A stretch of 64,000 nucleotides of DNA from Bradyrhizobium guangzhouense (GTDB lineage Bacteria; Pseudomonadota; Alphaproteobacteria; Rhizobiales; Xanthobacteraceae): assembly GCF_004114955.1 (NCBI RefSeq), contig NZ_CP030053.1, positions 5,146,001 to 5,210,000 on the forward strand, given 5' to 3'. Positions 36,576 through 45,494 of this stretch are shown here, piece by piece. Under the pieces are notes generated by a model. It did not search any database. It was not told the DNA's origin and was given only the letters and a program-made list of their open reading frames with translations. The translations under genes and the position numbers were made by a program. The first letter of the stretch is position 1. The number at the start of each line of letters is the position of its first letter.

Positions 36576-38084
36576 ATGAAGATGTTTCGCCTGGCCGCGA
36601 CGGCTGCCGTCGTCCTGCTGTCGCTTGGGGCCGCCCAGGCCCAGACCACGCTGCGGATTGGGCTTGCCGAGGATCCTGATATCCTCGATCCCACCATGGC
36701 GCGCACTTATGTTGGCCGCATCGTGTTCGCAGCCTTCTGCGACAAGCTGTTCGACATCGACGAGAAGCTGAACATCGTTCCGCAGCTCGCGCTATCGAGC
36801 GAGACGGTCGACGACGGCAAGGGCCTCGTCATCAAGCTGCGCCCCGGCGTGAAATTCCACGACGGCGAGCCGTTCGACGCCGAGGCCGCCAAGTTCTCGC
36901 TGGAGCGCCATCTGACCTTCCCCGGCTCGTTCCGCAAGCCGGAGCTCGCCTCGGTCGACCATATCGACGTCGTCGATCCCCTCACCATCAAGCTCGTGCT
37001 GAAATCGCCGTTCTCACCACTGCTCGCCCAGCTCACCGACCGCGCCGGCATGATGATCTCGCCGAAGGCAGCAAAGGAGGCCGGCGACAAGTTCGGCCTG
37101 CATCCGGTCTGCGCCGGCCCCTACAAATTCGTCGAGCGCGTGCAGCAGGACCGCATCGTGTTCGAGAAGTTCGCCGACTATTGGAACAAGGACAACGTCT
37201 TCATCGACAAGATCGTGTTCCAGCCGATCGTAGACGCCACCGTGCGACTGGCGAACCTGAAGTCAGGCGGCCTCGATCTGATCGAACGCGTGCTCGCTAC
37301 CGACCTCAAGGAGGTGCGCAGCGATTCACGGCTGAAGGTCGCGACCGCCATCGAGCTCGGTTATCAAGGCATCACGCTCAACATCGGCAAGGACAAGGCC
37401 AAGGGCCCGCTCAGCCAATCCGCCAAGGTGCGGCAGGCGCTCGACCTTGCGATCGACCGCGAGGCGATCAACCAGGTCGTGTTCAATGGCGAGTTCCAGG
37501 TCGGCAATCAATGGGTCAACCCCGATCACCCCTACTATCAGAAATCCCTTCCGGTCCGTGCCCGTGACCTGGAAAAGGCCAAGGCCCTGCTGAAGGAAGC
37601 TGGCGTGAAGCCGCCTGTCAGCGTCGATTTCCTGGTGCCGAAGGGCGCCGAGACGGAGACGCCCGCGCAGGTGATCCAGTCGATGGCCGCGGAGGCCGGC
37701 TTCGACATGAAGATCCGCGTCACCGAATTCGCCACCGGACTGAAGCAGGCCGAGGCCGGCGACTATCAGGCCTTCATGCTCGGATGGAGCGGCCGCGTCG
37801 ATCCTGACGGCAACAGCTTCATCTTCCTGCACAGTGGCGCGCCTCAGAATTATGGCGACTGGAGCAATCCGCAGGCTGACAAGGCACTGGAGGACGCGCG
37901 GCTCGTGACCGACCCAGCCAAGCGCAAAGCCAGCTACGAAACCCTCGCCAAACTGGTGCAGGATGAGGAGCCCATTCTCTATCTTTACCATCGCCGCATC
38001 ATCATCGCGCACACCACCAGGCTCGAAGGCTACAAGCAGATGCCCGATGGTCTCGTGCGCGTCGTCGGCCTCAAGCTGAAGTGA
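36576..38084 (+). CDS. Peptide ABC transporter substrate-binding protein (SBP_bac_5), system 2
   Basis: A 502-residue binding protein with a clear signal peptide (MKMFRLAATAAVVLLSLGAAQA, cleavage before QTTLRIG). Family segments include LAEDPDILDPTMARTYVGRIVF, LRPGVKFHDGEPFDAEAAKFSLER and KVRQALDLAIDREAINQVVF. It differs clearly from the system 1 protein, so the two importers probably take different solutes. ATG 36576 is required for the signal peptide; the upstream open frame is the tail of the ATPase in another frame. It starts 22 bp after the ATPase. Confidence 0.92.
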   Translation: MKMFRLAATAAVVLLSLGAAQAQTTLRIGLAEDPDILDPTMARTYVGRIVFAAFCDKLFDIDEKLNIVPQLALSSETVDDGKGLVIKLRPGVKFHDGEPFDAEAAKFSLERHLTFPGSFRKPELASVDHIDVVDPLTIKLVLKSPFSPLLAQLTDRAGMMISPKAAKEAGDKFGLHPVCAGPYKFVERVQQDRIVFEKFADYWNKDNVFIDKIVFQPIVDATVRLANLKSGGLDLIERVLATDLKEVRSDSRLKVATAIELGYQGITLNIGKDKAKGPLSQSAKVRQALDLAIDREAINQVVFNGEFQVGNQWVNPDHPYYQKSLPVRARDLEKAKALLKEAGVKPPVSVDFLVPKGAETETPAQVIQSMAAEAGFDMKIRVTEFATGLKQAEAGDYQAFMLGWSGRVDPDGNSFIFLHSGAPQNYGDWSNPQADKALEDARLVTDPAKRKASYETLAKLVQDEEPILYLYHRRIIIAHTTRLEGYKQMPDGLVRVVGLKLK

Positions 38085-38094
38085 CGCTGCCGGG

Positions 38095-39036
38095 ATGCTG
38101 AACTTCCTCGCCCGCCGGCTTGCGCAGATCGTAACGACGCTGTTCTTCGTGTCGGTGCTGATCTTCTCGCTGCAGCAATTGCTGCCGGGCGATCCCGCTC
38201 TGGTGATGGCGGGCGAAGAGCGCGATCCCGCCGTGATCGAGCAAATCCGGCACCAATACCGGCTCGATCAGCCCGTCCCCGTACAGTACGCCTACTGGAT
38301 CAAGGGTGTCCTTGTCGGAGACTTCGGCGAATCTCTCCGCAACAAGATGCCGGTGCGCGAGCTGATTGCGCAAAAGCTGCCGGTGACGCTGCAGCTTGGC
38401 GCCATGGCGATCATCATCGCCTTCCTGATCGGCATTCCCGCCGGCATTGTCGCGGCCGTGAAGAAGGGGACGGCATGGGACTACGGCGCCAATTTCTTCG
38501 CGCTGTGGGGCATATCGACGCCGAACTTCTGGCTCGGCATCATGCTGATCTTCCTGTTCTCGATCGAGCTCGGCTGGCTGCCGGCTTCCGGCTATGTGCC
38601 GCTGACCGAGGACTGGCGCGCGAGCCTGGCCGCCACCATCATGCCGGCCTTCGTGCTCGGCAACGCCATTGCCGCGGTCCTGATGCGGCATACCCGCAGC
38701 GCCATGCTCCAGGTGCTGGAAAGCGATTATGTCCGCACCGCGCGCGCCAAGGGCCTCTCCGAGCGCACCGTGATTCTCAAACATGCCATGCGCAACGCGC
38801 TCACGCCCATCATCACGCTCGGCGCGCTCGAGCTCGGCACGCTCTTGTCGGGCGCGGTGCTGACCGAACAGATCTTCTCCATTCCCGGCTTCGGCAAGCT
38901 GATCGTGGACGCCGTCTTCAACCGCGATTACGCCGTCGTGCAGGGCGTGGTGCTGGTGACCGCCACGGTCTATATCACGCTCAATCTGGTCGCCGACCTC
39001 GCCTATATCCTCGTCAATCCCAGGCTGAGGGGCTAG
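38095..39036 (+). CDS. Peptide ABC transporter permease, DppB type, system 2
   Basis: A 313-residue permease beginning MLNFLARRLAQIVTTLFFVSVLIFSLQQLLPGDPA, the usual DppB opening, with EAA loop SDYVRTARAKGLSERTVILKHAMRNALTPII and six predicted spans. It follows the binding-protein gene by 10 bp and precedes the DppC-type gene by 3 bp. Confidence 0.93.
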   Translation: MLNFLARRLAQIVTTLFFVSVLIFSLQQLLPGDPALVMAGEERDPAVIEQIRHQYRLDQPVPVQYAYWIKGVLVGDFGESLRNKMPVRELIAQKLPVTLQLGAMAIIIAFLIGIPAGIVAAVKKGTAWDYGANFFALWGISTPNFWLGIMLIFLFSIELGWLPASGYVPLTEDWRASLAATIMPAFVLGNAIAAVLMRHTRSAMLQVLESDYVRTARAKGLSERTVILKHAMRNALTPIITLGALELGTLLSGAVLTEQIFSIPGFGKLIVDAVFNRDYAVVQGVVLVTATVYITLNLVADLAYILVNPRLRG

Positions 39037-39039
39037 GCC

Positions 39040-39924
39040 ATGACCGACGCCGCCTTGCCGGCCCATCTTGTACAAGCCGAAGAGTTGGACAGCCCGGCAC
39101 GCCGGGCGCGGCGTCGCCTGTTCAAGCGCAAGGCGGCGGTTGCGGGCCTCGCGGTCCTCACGGCTTTCATCCTGCTCGCACTGCTGGCGCCCCTTATCGT
39201 GCCTTATGATCCCATCGCAACGAGCTGGAGCCTGGTGCGCAAGGCGCCCACTGGGGCGCACTGGTTCGGCACCGACGAGCTCGGCCGCGACATCCTGAGC
39301 CGCGTGATCTATGGCGCGCGCGCCTCGCTGTTGGCCGGCTTGATCTCGGTTGCGATCGCGCTGGGCATCGGCGTGCCGCTTGGCCTCCTCGCCGGCTATC
39401 GCGGCGGATTCGTCGATGCGCTGATCAGCCGGATCACCGATGCGATGCTCGCCTGTCCGTTCCTGATCCTGGCCATTGCGCTGGCCGCGTTTCTCGGGCC
39501 AAGCCTCGGCAATGCCATGATCGCGATCGGCATCTCGGCAACGCCAGTCTTCATCCGCCTCACGCGCGGCCAGGTGTTGAGCGTGAAGGCCGAGGATTAT
39601 GTCGAGGCGGCTCGTGCGCTCGGCAATCCACCCTGGCGGATCGCGGTCTCGCACATCCTGCCGAACATCCTGCCCGCGCTGCTGGTCCAGGCGACCTTGT
39701 CGATCGCCGCAGCCATCATCGCGGAAGCCGCCTTGTCGTTCCTTGGGCTCGGCCAGCAGCCGCCGTCGCCCTCCTGGGGCAGCATGCTCAATGCGGCGCA
39801 ACGCTTCTTGACCCAGGCGCCCTGGATGGCGATCTGGCCGGGTCTGGCGATCTTCCTCGTGGTGCTGTCGCTGAACCTGCTTGGCGACGGCCTGCGCGAT
39901 GCGCTGGACCCACGCCAGCGTTAG
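39040..39924 (+). CDS. Peptide ABC transporter permease, DppC type, system 2
   Basis: A 294-residue permease with N-terminal OppC_N span, GTDELGRDILSRVIYGAR and EAA loop AEDYVEAARALGNPPWRIAVSHILPNILPALLV. It completes the second importer and is the last gene of the rightward run. Its stop overlaps the convergent gene at 39921 by 4 bp, so no separate terminator lies between them. Confidence 0.93.
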   Translation: MTDAALPAHLVQAEELDSPARRARRRLFKRKAAVAGLAVLTAFILLALLAPLIVPYDPIATSWSLVRKAPTGAHWFGTDELGRDILSRVIYGARASLLAGLISVAIALGIGVPLGLLAGYRGGFVDALISRITDAMLACPFLILAIALAAFLGPSLGNAMIAIGISATPVFIRLTRGQVLSVKAEDYVEAARALGNPPWRIAVSHILPNILPALLVQATLSIAAAIIAEAALSFLGLGQQPPSPSWGSMLNAAQRFLTQAPWMAIWPGLAIFLVVLSLNLLGDGLRDALDPRQR

Positions 39925-40667
39925 ATCACCACCTCGCGCATCACGCGCCGGCAATCCATCTCATATTCGAGATCGACCACCGGCGGCCGCGCGAAGTGCC
40001 AGGTGAGCCCCGAGCGCAGCGCGCCGCGCCGAACCAGCTCGTCGACCAGCGCGTGATGGAAGTCGTGCACGGAATAGGCCTGCACGCCGGTGGTGTCCTT
40101 CCAGCCGAATCCGAACGCCGTCATCCGGTTCTCCATCTGCGAGGTCGTGGTGAAACGGACCTTCTCGCGCAGGCCGTCCGGGCTCAGGTCTCGGTAGCGC
40201 ACGGTGCGCTCGACATAGGTGCCGCTGCCCTCGCGTGCCTCGGCGCCACCGGCGATCACGAAGGATGGCGCCTTCGAATTCGTGGGGCGCGTGAACGAGA
40301 ACGCGTAGAACGACGGCTCCGCGGGCGGATCGATCTCGGGGCATACATTGCTACGCGCCACCGGATTGGTGCTGCCGTCGAAAATGCCCCACTCCGACAG
40401 CGTCTTCACATAGTGCAGGTTGAACGCGCGAAAGCCTTCTTCGCTGAAGGCCGCCGGCGAGCGCAGCTCGCAGGCGCAGAAGGCCGTCAGCGGACGCCCT
40501 TGCGACCGGATGTAGTCTGCAGCCAGCGCAAATCCATCGGCCAGCGGGACCAGGCGATCGAACCTGACGCGCTCGATCTCGTAGCCGTCAACGGCAGCCG
40601 CGCCCGCCGAATACTGGAATACGGAGGGAATGAACCGGTAATTTCCGGCGGAAAATTCACGCGTCAT
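39921..40667 (-). CDS. Conserved hypothetical protein, family not recognised
   Basis: A 248-residue soluble protein with no signal peptide or membrane span. Distinct segments are GRPLTAFCACELRSPAAFSEEGF with a Cys-x-Cys pair, ARSNVCPEIDPPAEPSFYAFSF, FTTTSQMENRMTAFGFGWKDTTGVQAYSVHDFHHALVDEL and a C-terminal WHFARPPVVDLEYEMDCRRV. The SNVCP stretch and size loosely recall tandem YjgF/Rid-like proteins, but I cannot assign a family. It starts 8 bp after the cyclase gene, so it is probably the last gene of the kinase/cyclase operon. It also lies tail-to-tail with the peptide-transport run, making a metabolic role next to peptide use possible. Confidence 0.7.
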   Translation of the reverse strand: MTREFSAGNYRFIPSVFQYSAGAAAVDGYEIERVRFDRLVPLADGFALAADYIRSQGRPLTAFCACELRSPAAFSEEGFRAFNLHYVKTLSEWGIFDGSTNPVARSNVCPEIDPPAEPSFYAFSFTRPTNSKAPSFVIAGGAEAREGSGTYVERTVRYRDLSPDGLREKVRFTTTSQMENRMTAFGFGWKDTTGVQAYSVHDFHHALVDELVRRGALRSGLTWHFARPPVVDLEYEMDCRRVMREVVI

Positions 40668-40675
40668 GTCGAGCC

Positions 40676-41926
40676 CTAATCCAGTTGGATGCGAATGCCT
40701 TTTGCGCCGTTGAGCAGGCGTCTCAAGTGAAAGCCGGCGAGCGGATCGTCGGCGTGCATCCCGACCAGCGCGGCGAAGGCCGGCATCGCCGCGGCATCAC
40801 CCGCCTCCATCCTGGCAAACGCCTCGGAATATTGTGCTGTCGCGGGCGCATCAAACTTGTCCTGTGGCAGCGGCTCGAATGCGCGCAGCGGTTCGCTGCG
40901 TCCGCGGAGCATCAGATCACCCACCGGGCGCCCTTGAAAATTCGCAGCCGCCTCGGCGACACCGGAGCTGACACAGATGCGGGTGCCGAGCTGCTTGTTG
41001 GCGGCCTCCAGCCGCGCCGCGATGTTGATCGTGTCCCCATAGGCAGTGTAGTCGAAGAAGCGATTGCCGCCGAAATTGCCGACCAGCGCGGCCCCTGCGT
41101 GAATGCCGATACGGGTTGTGCCGAAGTTCACGCCCCTGGCCTTCTGACGCACGCAAAACTCCTGCGCCCAACGGTCGAGATCGTGCGCGCAGGCGACCGC
41201 GCGCGTCGCATAGTCGGGCTGATCGCCGGGCGCATTGAACAGCACGTGGATCGCATCGCCGATGATCTTGGCCACCGTCCCCTCATGCGAGAAGATCACG
41301 TCGGTCATGCCACCGACATATTCGTTGAGGAGCGCGCCCAGTGTCTCCGGCGCGGCGCTCTCGACCAGCGATGTGAAGCCGGTGATATCAGTGAATATGA
41401 CGGCGACATCGCGCCATTGCACCTCAATGCCCTCGCCATCGCTGCCTGCCGCCAGACGCTTGGCCAGCTCGGGCGAGAAATGGCGCGACAGCGCGGCGTG
41501 GGCCCGCTCGGCCTCCGCCTGTCGGCGTCGCACTTCGCGCAGCATCTCGATGTGGCGAAGGGTCTTCTCGATCGTGGTTTCGAGGTCGGTGAAGTCGATC
41601 GGCTTGGTGAGAAAATCGAACGCGCCGCGGTTCATGGCGGTACGGATATTGCTCATGTCGCCATAGGCCGAGACGATGATGGTCGACTTCTTCTCCTCGG
41701 CTTCCTGCAGCTTCTGCAGGAGCGACAGCCCGTCCATCCTGGGCATGTTGATGTCCGAGACAACCATGTCGACATGCGGATTTTGCTCGAGCGACTCCAG
41801 CGCCTCCAGACCGTCGCGCGCAAATATGATGGCGACGAGCCCGTCACGGATCTTCCTGCGGAATTTTTGCAGGATCAGCGCCTCGAGATCGGGCTCATCG
41901 TCGACGAAGAGGATTGTCGGGGTCAT
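40676..41926 (-). CDS. Response regulator with class III adenylate/guanylate cyclase output
   Basis: A 416-residue REC-cyclase protein. The REC domain (1-125) has the acidic pocket DDE, phospho-acceptor Asp58 in VVSDINMPRMDG and Lys in FLTKPID. A helical linker leads to the class III cyclase domain (about 172-345), with metal ligands Asp180 (VIFTDITGF) and Asp224 (IIGDAIHVLF) and the YTAYGDTINIAARLEAAN motif. It should convert ATP, or possibly GTP, to a cyclic nucleotide under control of phosphorylation. It overlaps the upstream response regulator by 4 bp, tying it to the histidine kinase. Confidence 0.92.
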   Translation of the reverse strand: MTPTILFVDDEPDLEALILQKFRRKIRDGLVAIIFARDGLEALESLEQNPHVDMVVSDINMPRMDGLSLLQKLQEAEEKKSTIIVSAYGDMSNIRTAMNRGAFDFLTKPIDFTDLETTIEKTLRHIEMLREVRRRQAEAERAHAALSRHFSPELAKRLAAGSDGEGIEVQWRDVAVIFTDITGFTSLVESAAPETLGALLNEYVGGMTDVIFSHEGTVAKIIGDAIHVLFNAPGDQPDYATRAVACAHDLDRWAQEFCVRQKARGVNFGTTRIGIHAGAALVGNFGGNRFFDYTAYGDTINIAARLEAANKQLGTRICVSSGVAEAAANFQGRPVGDLMLRGRSEPLRAFEPLPQDKFDAPATAQYSEAFARMEAGDAAAMPAFAALVGMHADDPLAGFHLRRLLNGAKGIRIQLD

Positions 41927-42312
41927 GCCGCCTGCTCGAGCCTCGTGTCGATCTGCTGGCGCAGCAAGGCGAAATCGATCGGCTTGGTGAGGAGACCGGT
42001 GGCGCCACGCTCTATCGCCTTGCGATATGTCTCGGCATCGCCATAGGCAGTGATCATGATCACGGGAACGTGCGGATGCTCGGCGCGCACTTTCGGCAGC
42101 ATGTCGAGCCCACTCATGCCGGGCATGTTGATATCAGACAAGATCAGGATCAGCGAGGGATCGCGCACCTCGGCGGCACGCTTCAGCGCATCGGGCGCAG
42201 AGGGTGCGAATTCCATCTGGAAACGGCCGGCACGCAAGTCGCGCCGGAATTGCTGCCGGAACAGCGCCTCGACATCGGGCTCGTCATCGACGACCAGGAT
42301 GTAAACGTTCAC
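41923..42312 (-). CDS. Single-domain response regulator
   Basis: A 129-residue stand-alone receiver domain: acidic pocket VVDDEP, phospho-acceptor Asp60 in LILSDINMPGMSG, and Lys in LLTKPIDF. It is very similar to the REC domain of the adjacent cyclase, suggesting duplication. With no output domain it probably relays or drains phosphoryl groups. It overlaps both the kinase gene (4 bp) and the cyclase gene (4 bp). Confidence 0.92.
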   Translation of the reverse strand: MNVYILVVDDEPDVEALFRQQFRRDLRAGRFQMEFAPSAPDALKRAAEVRDPSLILILSDINMPGMSGLDMLPKVRAEHPHVPVIMITAYGDAETYRKAIERGATGLLTKPIDFALLRQQIDTRLEQAA

Positions 42313-45300
42313 GTCTTGCCTCCGGAAGTGCCGCCTGCCGCCATTGCGCGCGGTAGGGTGATGATGAATTCGGTGAAGACACCGGGTGTGGTGTTTACGT
42401 CGATCGTGCCGCCGTGTTGCTTGACGACGATGTCGTGGCTCATGGACAGGCCAAGCCCGGTTCCCTCGCCGGCCGGCTTGGTGGTGAAGAACGGGTTGAA
42501 CATCTTCTCCTTCACCTCTTGCGGAATGCCCGTGCCATTGTCCCGGATCCGGATCTCGACCCTATCGCCGAGATTTTTCGTCGCTGCGCTCAAGGTCGGC
42601 TCGAAGCCGTCGGCAGCACTGTCCTTGTGCTTGGTCGCCGCATAGAAGCCGTTCGAGACCAGATTGAGGAAAACGCGGGTGATTTCCTGCGGGTAAACAT
42701 CGACCATGCCTGCTGCGGGGTCGAGATCGCGCTTGAGCGTGACGTTGAAGTTGGGTTTCTCGGCGCGCGCGCCGTGATAGGCCAGATTGAGGCTCTCCTC
42801 CACGATCGCGTTGATGTCCGCCGGGCGGTGCTCGCCGGAGCCTTCGCGCGAATGCAGCAGCATGTTCCTGACGATGGAATCAGCGCGCTTGCCGTGCTGC
42901 ACCACCTTCTCGAGATTGCCCTTGAGCATGCTGGTCAGCTCGCCGATCTCTTCCTTCGTCTTGTCGTCGAGAGAAGCCGTTTGCAGGATCTCGTTGAGCT
43001 CGTCGATCAGCTCGGTCGAGACCGAAGAAAAGTTATTGACGAAGTTGAGCGGGTTCTTGATCTCATGGGCGATCCCGGCGGTGAGCTGGCCGAGGGACGC
43101 GAGCTTCTCGGTCTGGATCAGGCGGCCTTGAGCGGCGCGCAGATCGTCGAGGGATTGCGACAGCTCCCTGGTCCGTTCCTGGACTTCGTCGAACAAGCGT
43201 ACGTTCTCAATCGCAATCAGGGCCTGGTCTGCGAATGTCGTTGCCAGCTCGATCTGCTTTTCGCTGAAGGGACGCACGACATGCCGCGTCAAGACAAAGA
43301 CGCCGATGGGCGCCCCCTCCCGCAGCAGGGGGACACCTAGCATCGTACGCACGTTAGCGCGTCTGCGCGCGGACGAAGGCGCATATTCCGGATCCGCCTG
43401 TACATCGGGAACATGGACCGTCTTGCAATCGAGCAAGGTGCGTCCGACGACGCTTCCGCGCTCCGGCACGGAAGAAAATGTCCGAAGCTTGTTCTCCTGT
43501 TCCGCGTCGAGACCGCAGCTCGCTGCCAGATAAAAGGCGCCGTCGCGGGGCCGGAAGATCGTTCCTTCATCGGCATCACACAAGCGGGCAGCCGACCCCA
43601 CCAGCGTGTCGAGTACGGTTTGCAGATCGAACGCGGAACGGCTGATGACCTTGAGCACGTCTGCCGTCGCGGTCTGCTGCTGCAACGCTTCGCTCAGGTC
43701 GTCAGTGCGTTCGCGCAGTTCGCTCAGCAGCCGCGCATTCTGGATCGCGATGACCGCCTGACTGGCGAAGCTCGTTACGAGGTCGACTTGCTTGTCCGTG
43801 AACAGGCGCACATCCTGCCGGAAAATCGCGACCACTCCATCGAGATCGTTGTCCCTAAGCATCGGCACCAGCAGAATGGTGCGGGCGCCGCCGAGCTCGG
43901 CCAGTTCCACGATCGGCGGAAAACCGGTGAGGTAGGCCGGCTCACGCGTCACATCCTCAACATGGACGTACTTGCGCGTCGCTATGACCCGGCCCAGCGG
44001 GTCGATCGGCGGCGGGAAAATGACCGGCGTGCGCTCGAAACTGGCGATGAAAGCGGGCGGCAGGTTGGTGGTCGACACGCAGCGGAAGCCGCCGTCCTCG
44101 GCCAGGAACAGATTGCCGAACTCGGCGTCGCAGATGCGGGTCGCTCGCTCCAGGATGGTGCGGAACACGGGATCGAGATCGCCTGGCGAGCGGCTGATAA
44201 CCTGCAGCACATCGGAGGTGGCCGTCTGATGCAGCAGCGACTCGCGCAGTTCCATCGTCCGTTGCTCGACCTTGTTTTCGAGGTCTGCGTAGGATTCCTG
44301 CAAGCGCGAGCCCATGTCGTTGAACTGGTCCGCGAGCCCTTCCAGCTCGTCGCCGGTCTTGATCGAGATGCGCTGGGAGAAATCGCCGCCGCCGATTCGC
44401 TCGGCGCCGCTGCGCAGTGCCTGGATCGGGCCGACCATGCGGCGCGCCAGGAAAATTCCCGCGAGCACCGCAAAGATCGATGCGGCGAGCAGCACGATCG
44501 CGAGCCGCTGCAACGAGGCGTAGAGCGAGGCATAGGCCTCCTCGACCGGCAGCTCGACGAACATGGTCCAGTGCAGCGGCTCGATCGGGGCCGACGCGGT
44601 CAGAACCTTCTGGCCCTGGATGTTGACCGCTTCCTGGAGCGCATCGGGCATGACGCCACCGCCGGCCTGCGCCGCGCGTACCTGTGCCAGGCCGGACATG
44701 TCGGTGTTGCGCAGCACCAGGCTGATGTCGGGATGCGCGATCAGCCGCCCTTCGGGGCCGACCACATAGGCGTGCCCGTGCTGGCCGACCTTGATCTGTG
44801 AGACGACATCCCAGATCAGCTTGAGGTTGACTTCCGCGATGCTGACCCCGGCATCCTTCCTTGCCCCGGCCAGCGCCAGCGTCATATAGGGCTCGGACTC
44901 GCGACGAAAATAGACCGGCCCGTAATAGACCTTGTGCGCCACGGCTTCAGTAAACTTGGGATCGCTCGACAAATCGATGCCGCTGTCGATCGAGTCCATC
45001 GCCAGCCGCGAGACGCGCAGGCGCTCCTTGCCGGTCGAATCCACCTGGGCGAGCTCGGTGATCGCGGGCACCTGGCGCAGCAGCCGCAGCGCGTCGAACC
45101 GGCGCGGCTCGATCGAACCGGCAGACCACGGTAGCTGCGTGGTCCAGCCGAGCTGGCTCTCGATCTCCTTCACGAATTGGCTGATCTTGGCGGCGGCCGC
45201 CTCAGCCTGCTCGTGCTGGACCCGGATCAGCGCGGCCTTGTGTTCCCTGTAGTAGAAGAAGACCTCGAACAGGCCATTGGCCAGCAGGGCGACGGCGACT

Positions 45301-45440
45301 ACAGCCACGAACAGCGCGACATATTTGGTGAACAGGCGGGTCCTGATCCCCCGCCCCGCCTCGGCGGGCGCGGCGCCGCTCCCGGCCGCGCTCGGCAGGG
45401 TTCTGGTCTGCGGGGTGTCGGGATGCACGGAAAGGCTCAT
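42309..45440 (-). CDS. Membrane sensor histidine kinase (Cache-HAMP-GAF-GAF-HisKA-HATPase)
   Basis: A 1043-residue kinase. TM1 is about 38-62, a Cache-type periplasmic sensor about 65-310 (YYGPVYFRRESEPYMTLAL and GHAYVVGPEGRLIAHPDIS), TM2 about 312-333, then HAMP. GAF 1 is roughly 422-575 and GAF 2 roughly 620-770. A coiled segment leads to the H-box GIAHEIKNPLNFV with His792, then an ATPase domain (RDNGTGIP and GEGTGLGLSMSHDIV). It should sense a small periplasmic ligand and pass phosphate to the two downstream receiver proteins. The orphan binding protein upstream may deliver the ligand. Confidence 0.93.
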   Translation of the reverse strand: MSLSVHPDTPQTRTLPSAAGSGAAPAEAGRGIRTRLFTKYVALFVAVVAVALLANGLFEVFFYYREHKAALIRVQHEQAEAAAAKISQFVKEIESQLGWTTQLPWSAGSIEPRRFDALRLLRQVPAITELAQVDSTGKERLRVSRLAMDSIDSGIDLSSDPKFTEAVAHKVYYGPVYFRRESEPYMTLALAGARKDAGVSIAEVNLKLIWDVVSQIKVGQHGHAYVVGPEGRLIAHPDISLVLRNTDMSGLAQVRAAQAGGGVMPDALQEAVNIQGQKVLTASAPIEPLHWTMFVELPVEEAYASLYASLQRLAIVLLAASIFAVLAGIFLARRMVGPIQALRSGAERIGGGDFSQRISIKTGDELEGLADQFNDMGSRLQESYADLENKVEQRTMELRESLLHQTATSDVLQVISRSPGDLDPVFRTILERATRICDAEFGNLFLAEDGGFRCVSTTNLPPAFIASFERTPVIFPPPIDPLGRVIATRKYVHVEDVTREPAYLTGFPPIVELAELGGARTILLVPMLRDNDLDGVVAIFRQDVRLFTDKQVDLVTSFASQAVIAIQNARLLSELRERTDDLSEALQQQTATADVLKVISRSAFDLQTVLDTLVGSAARLCDADEGTIFRPRDGAFYLAASCGLDAEQENKLRTFSSVPERGSVVGRTLLDCKTVHVPDVQADPEYAPSSARRRANVRTMLGVPLLREGAPIGVFVLTRHVVRPFSEKQIELATTFADQALIAIENVRLFDEVQERTRELSQSLDDLRAAQGRLIQTEKLASLGQLTAGIAHEIKNPLNFVNNFSSVSTELIDELNEILQTASLDDKTKEEIGELTSMLKGNLEKVVQHGKRADSIVRNMLLHSREGSGEHRPADINAIVEESLNLAYHGARAEKPNFNVTLKRDLDPAAGMVDVYPQEITRVFLNLVSNGFYAATKHKDSAADGFEPTLSAATKNLGDRVEIRIRDNGTGIPQEVKEKMFNPFFTTKPAGEGTGLGLSMSHDIVVKQHGGTIDVNTTPGVFTEFIITLPRAMAAGGTSGGKT

Positions 45441-45494
45441 TTTCCCGAGCCTAGCAAGAAGGCCGGACCTTGTCTCTTACTACGGCGTGCCGGG

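Noticed and set aside
38071..39954. Leftward open frame of about 630 codons opposite the system 2 permeases
   Set aside because: Antisense shadow; both permeases have intact motifs in the other strand.
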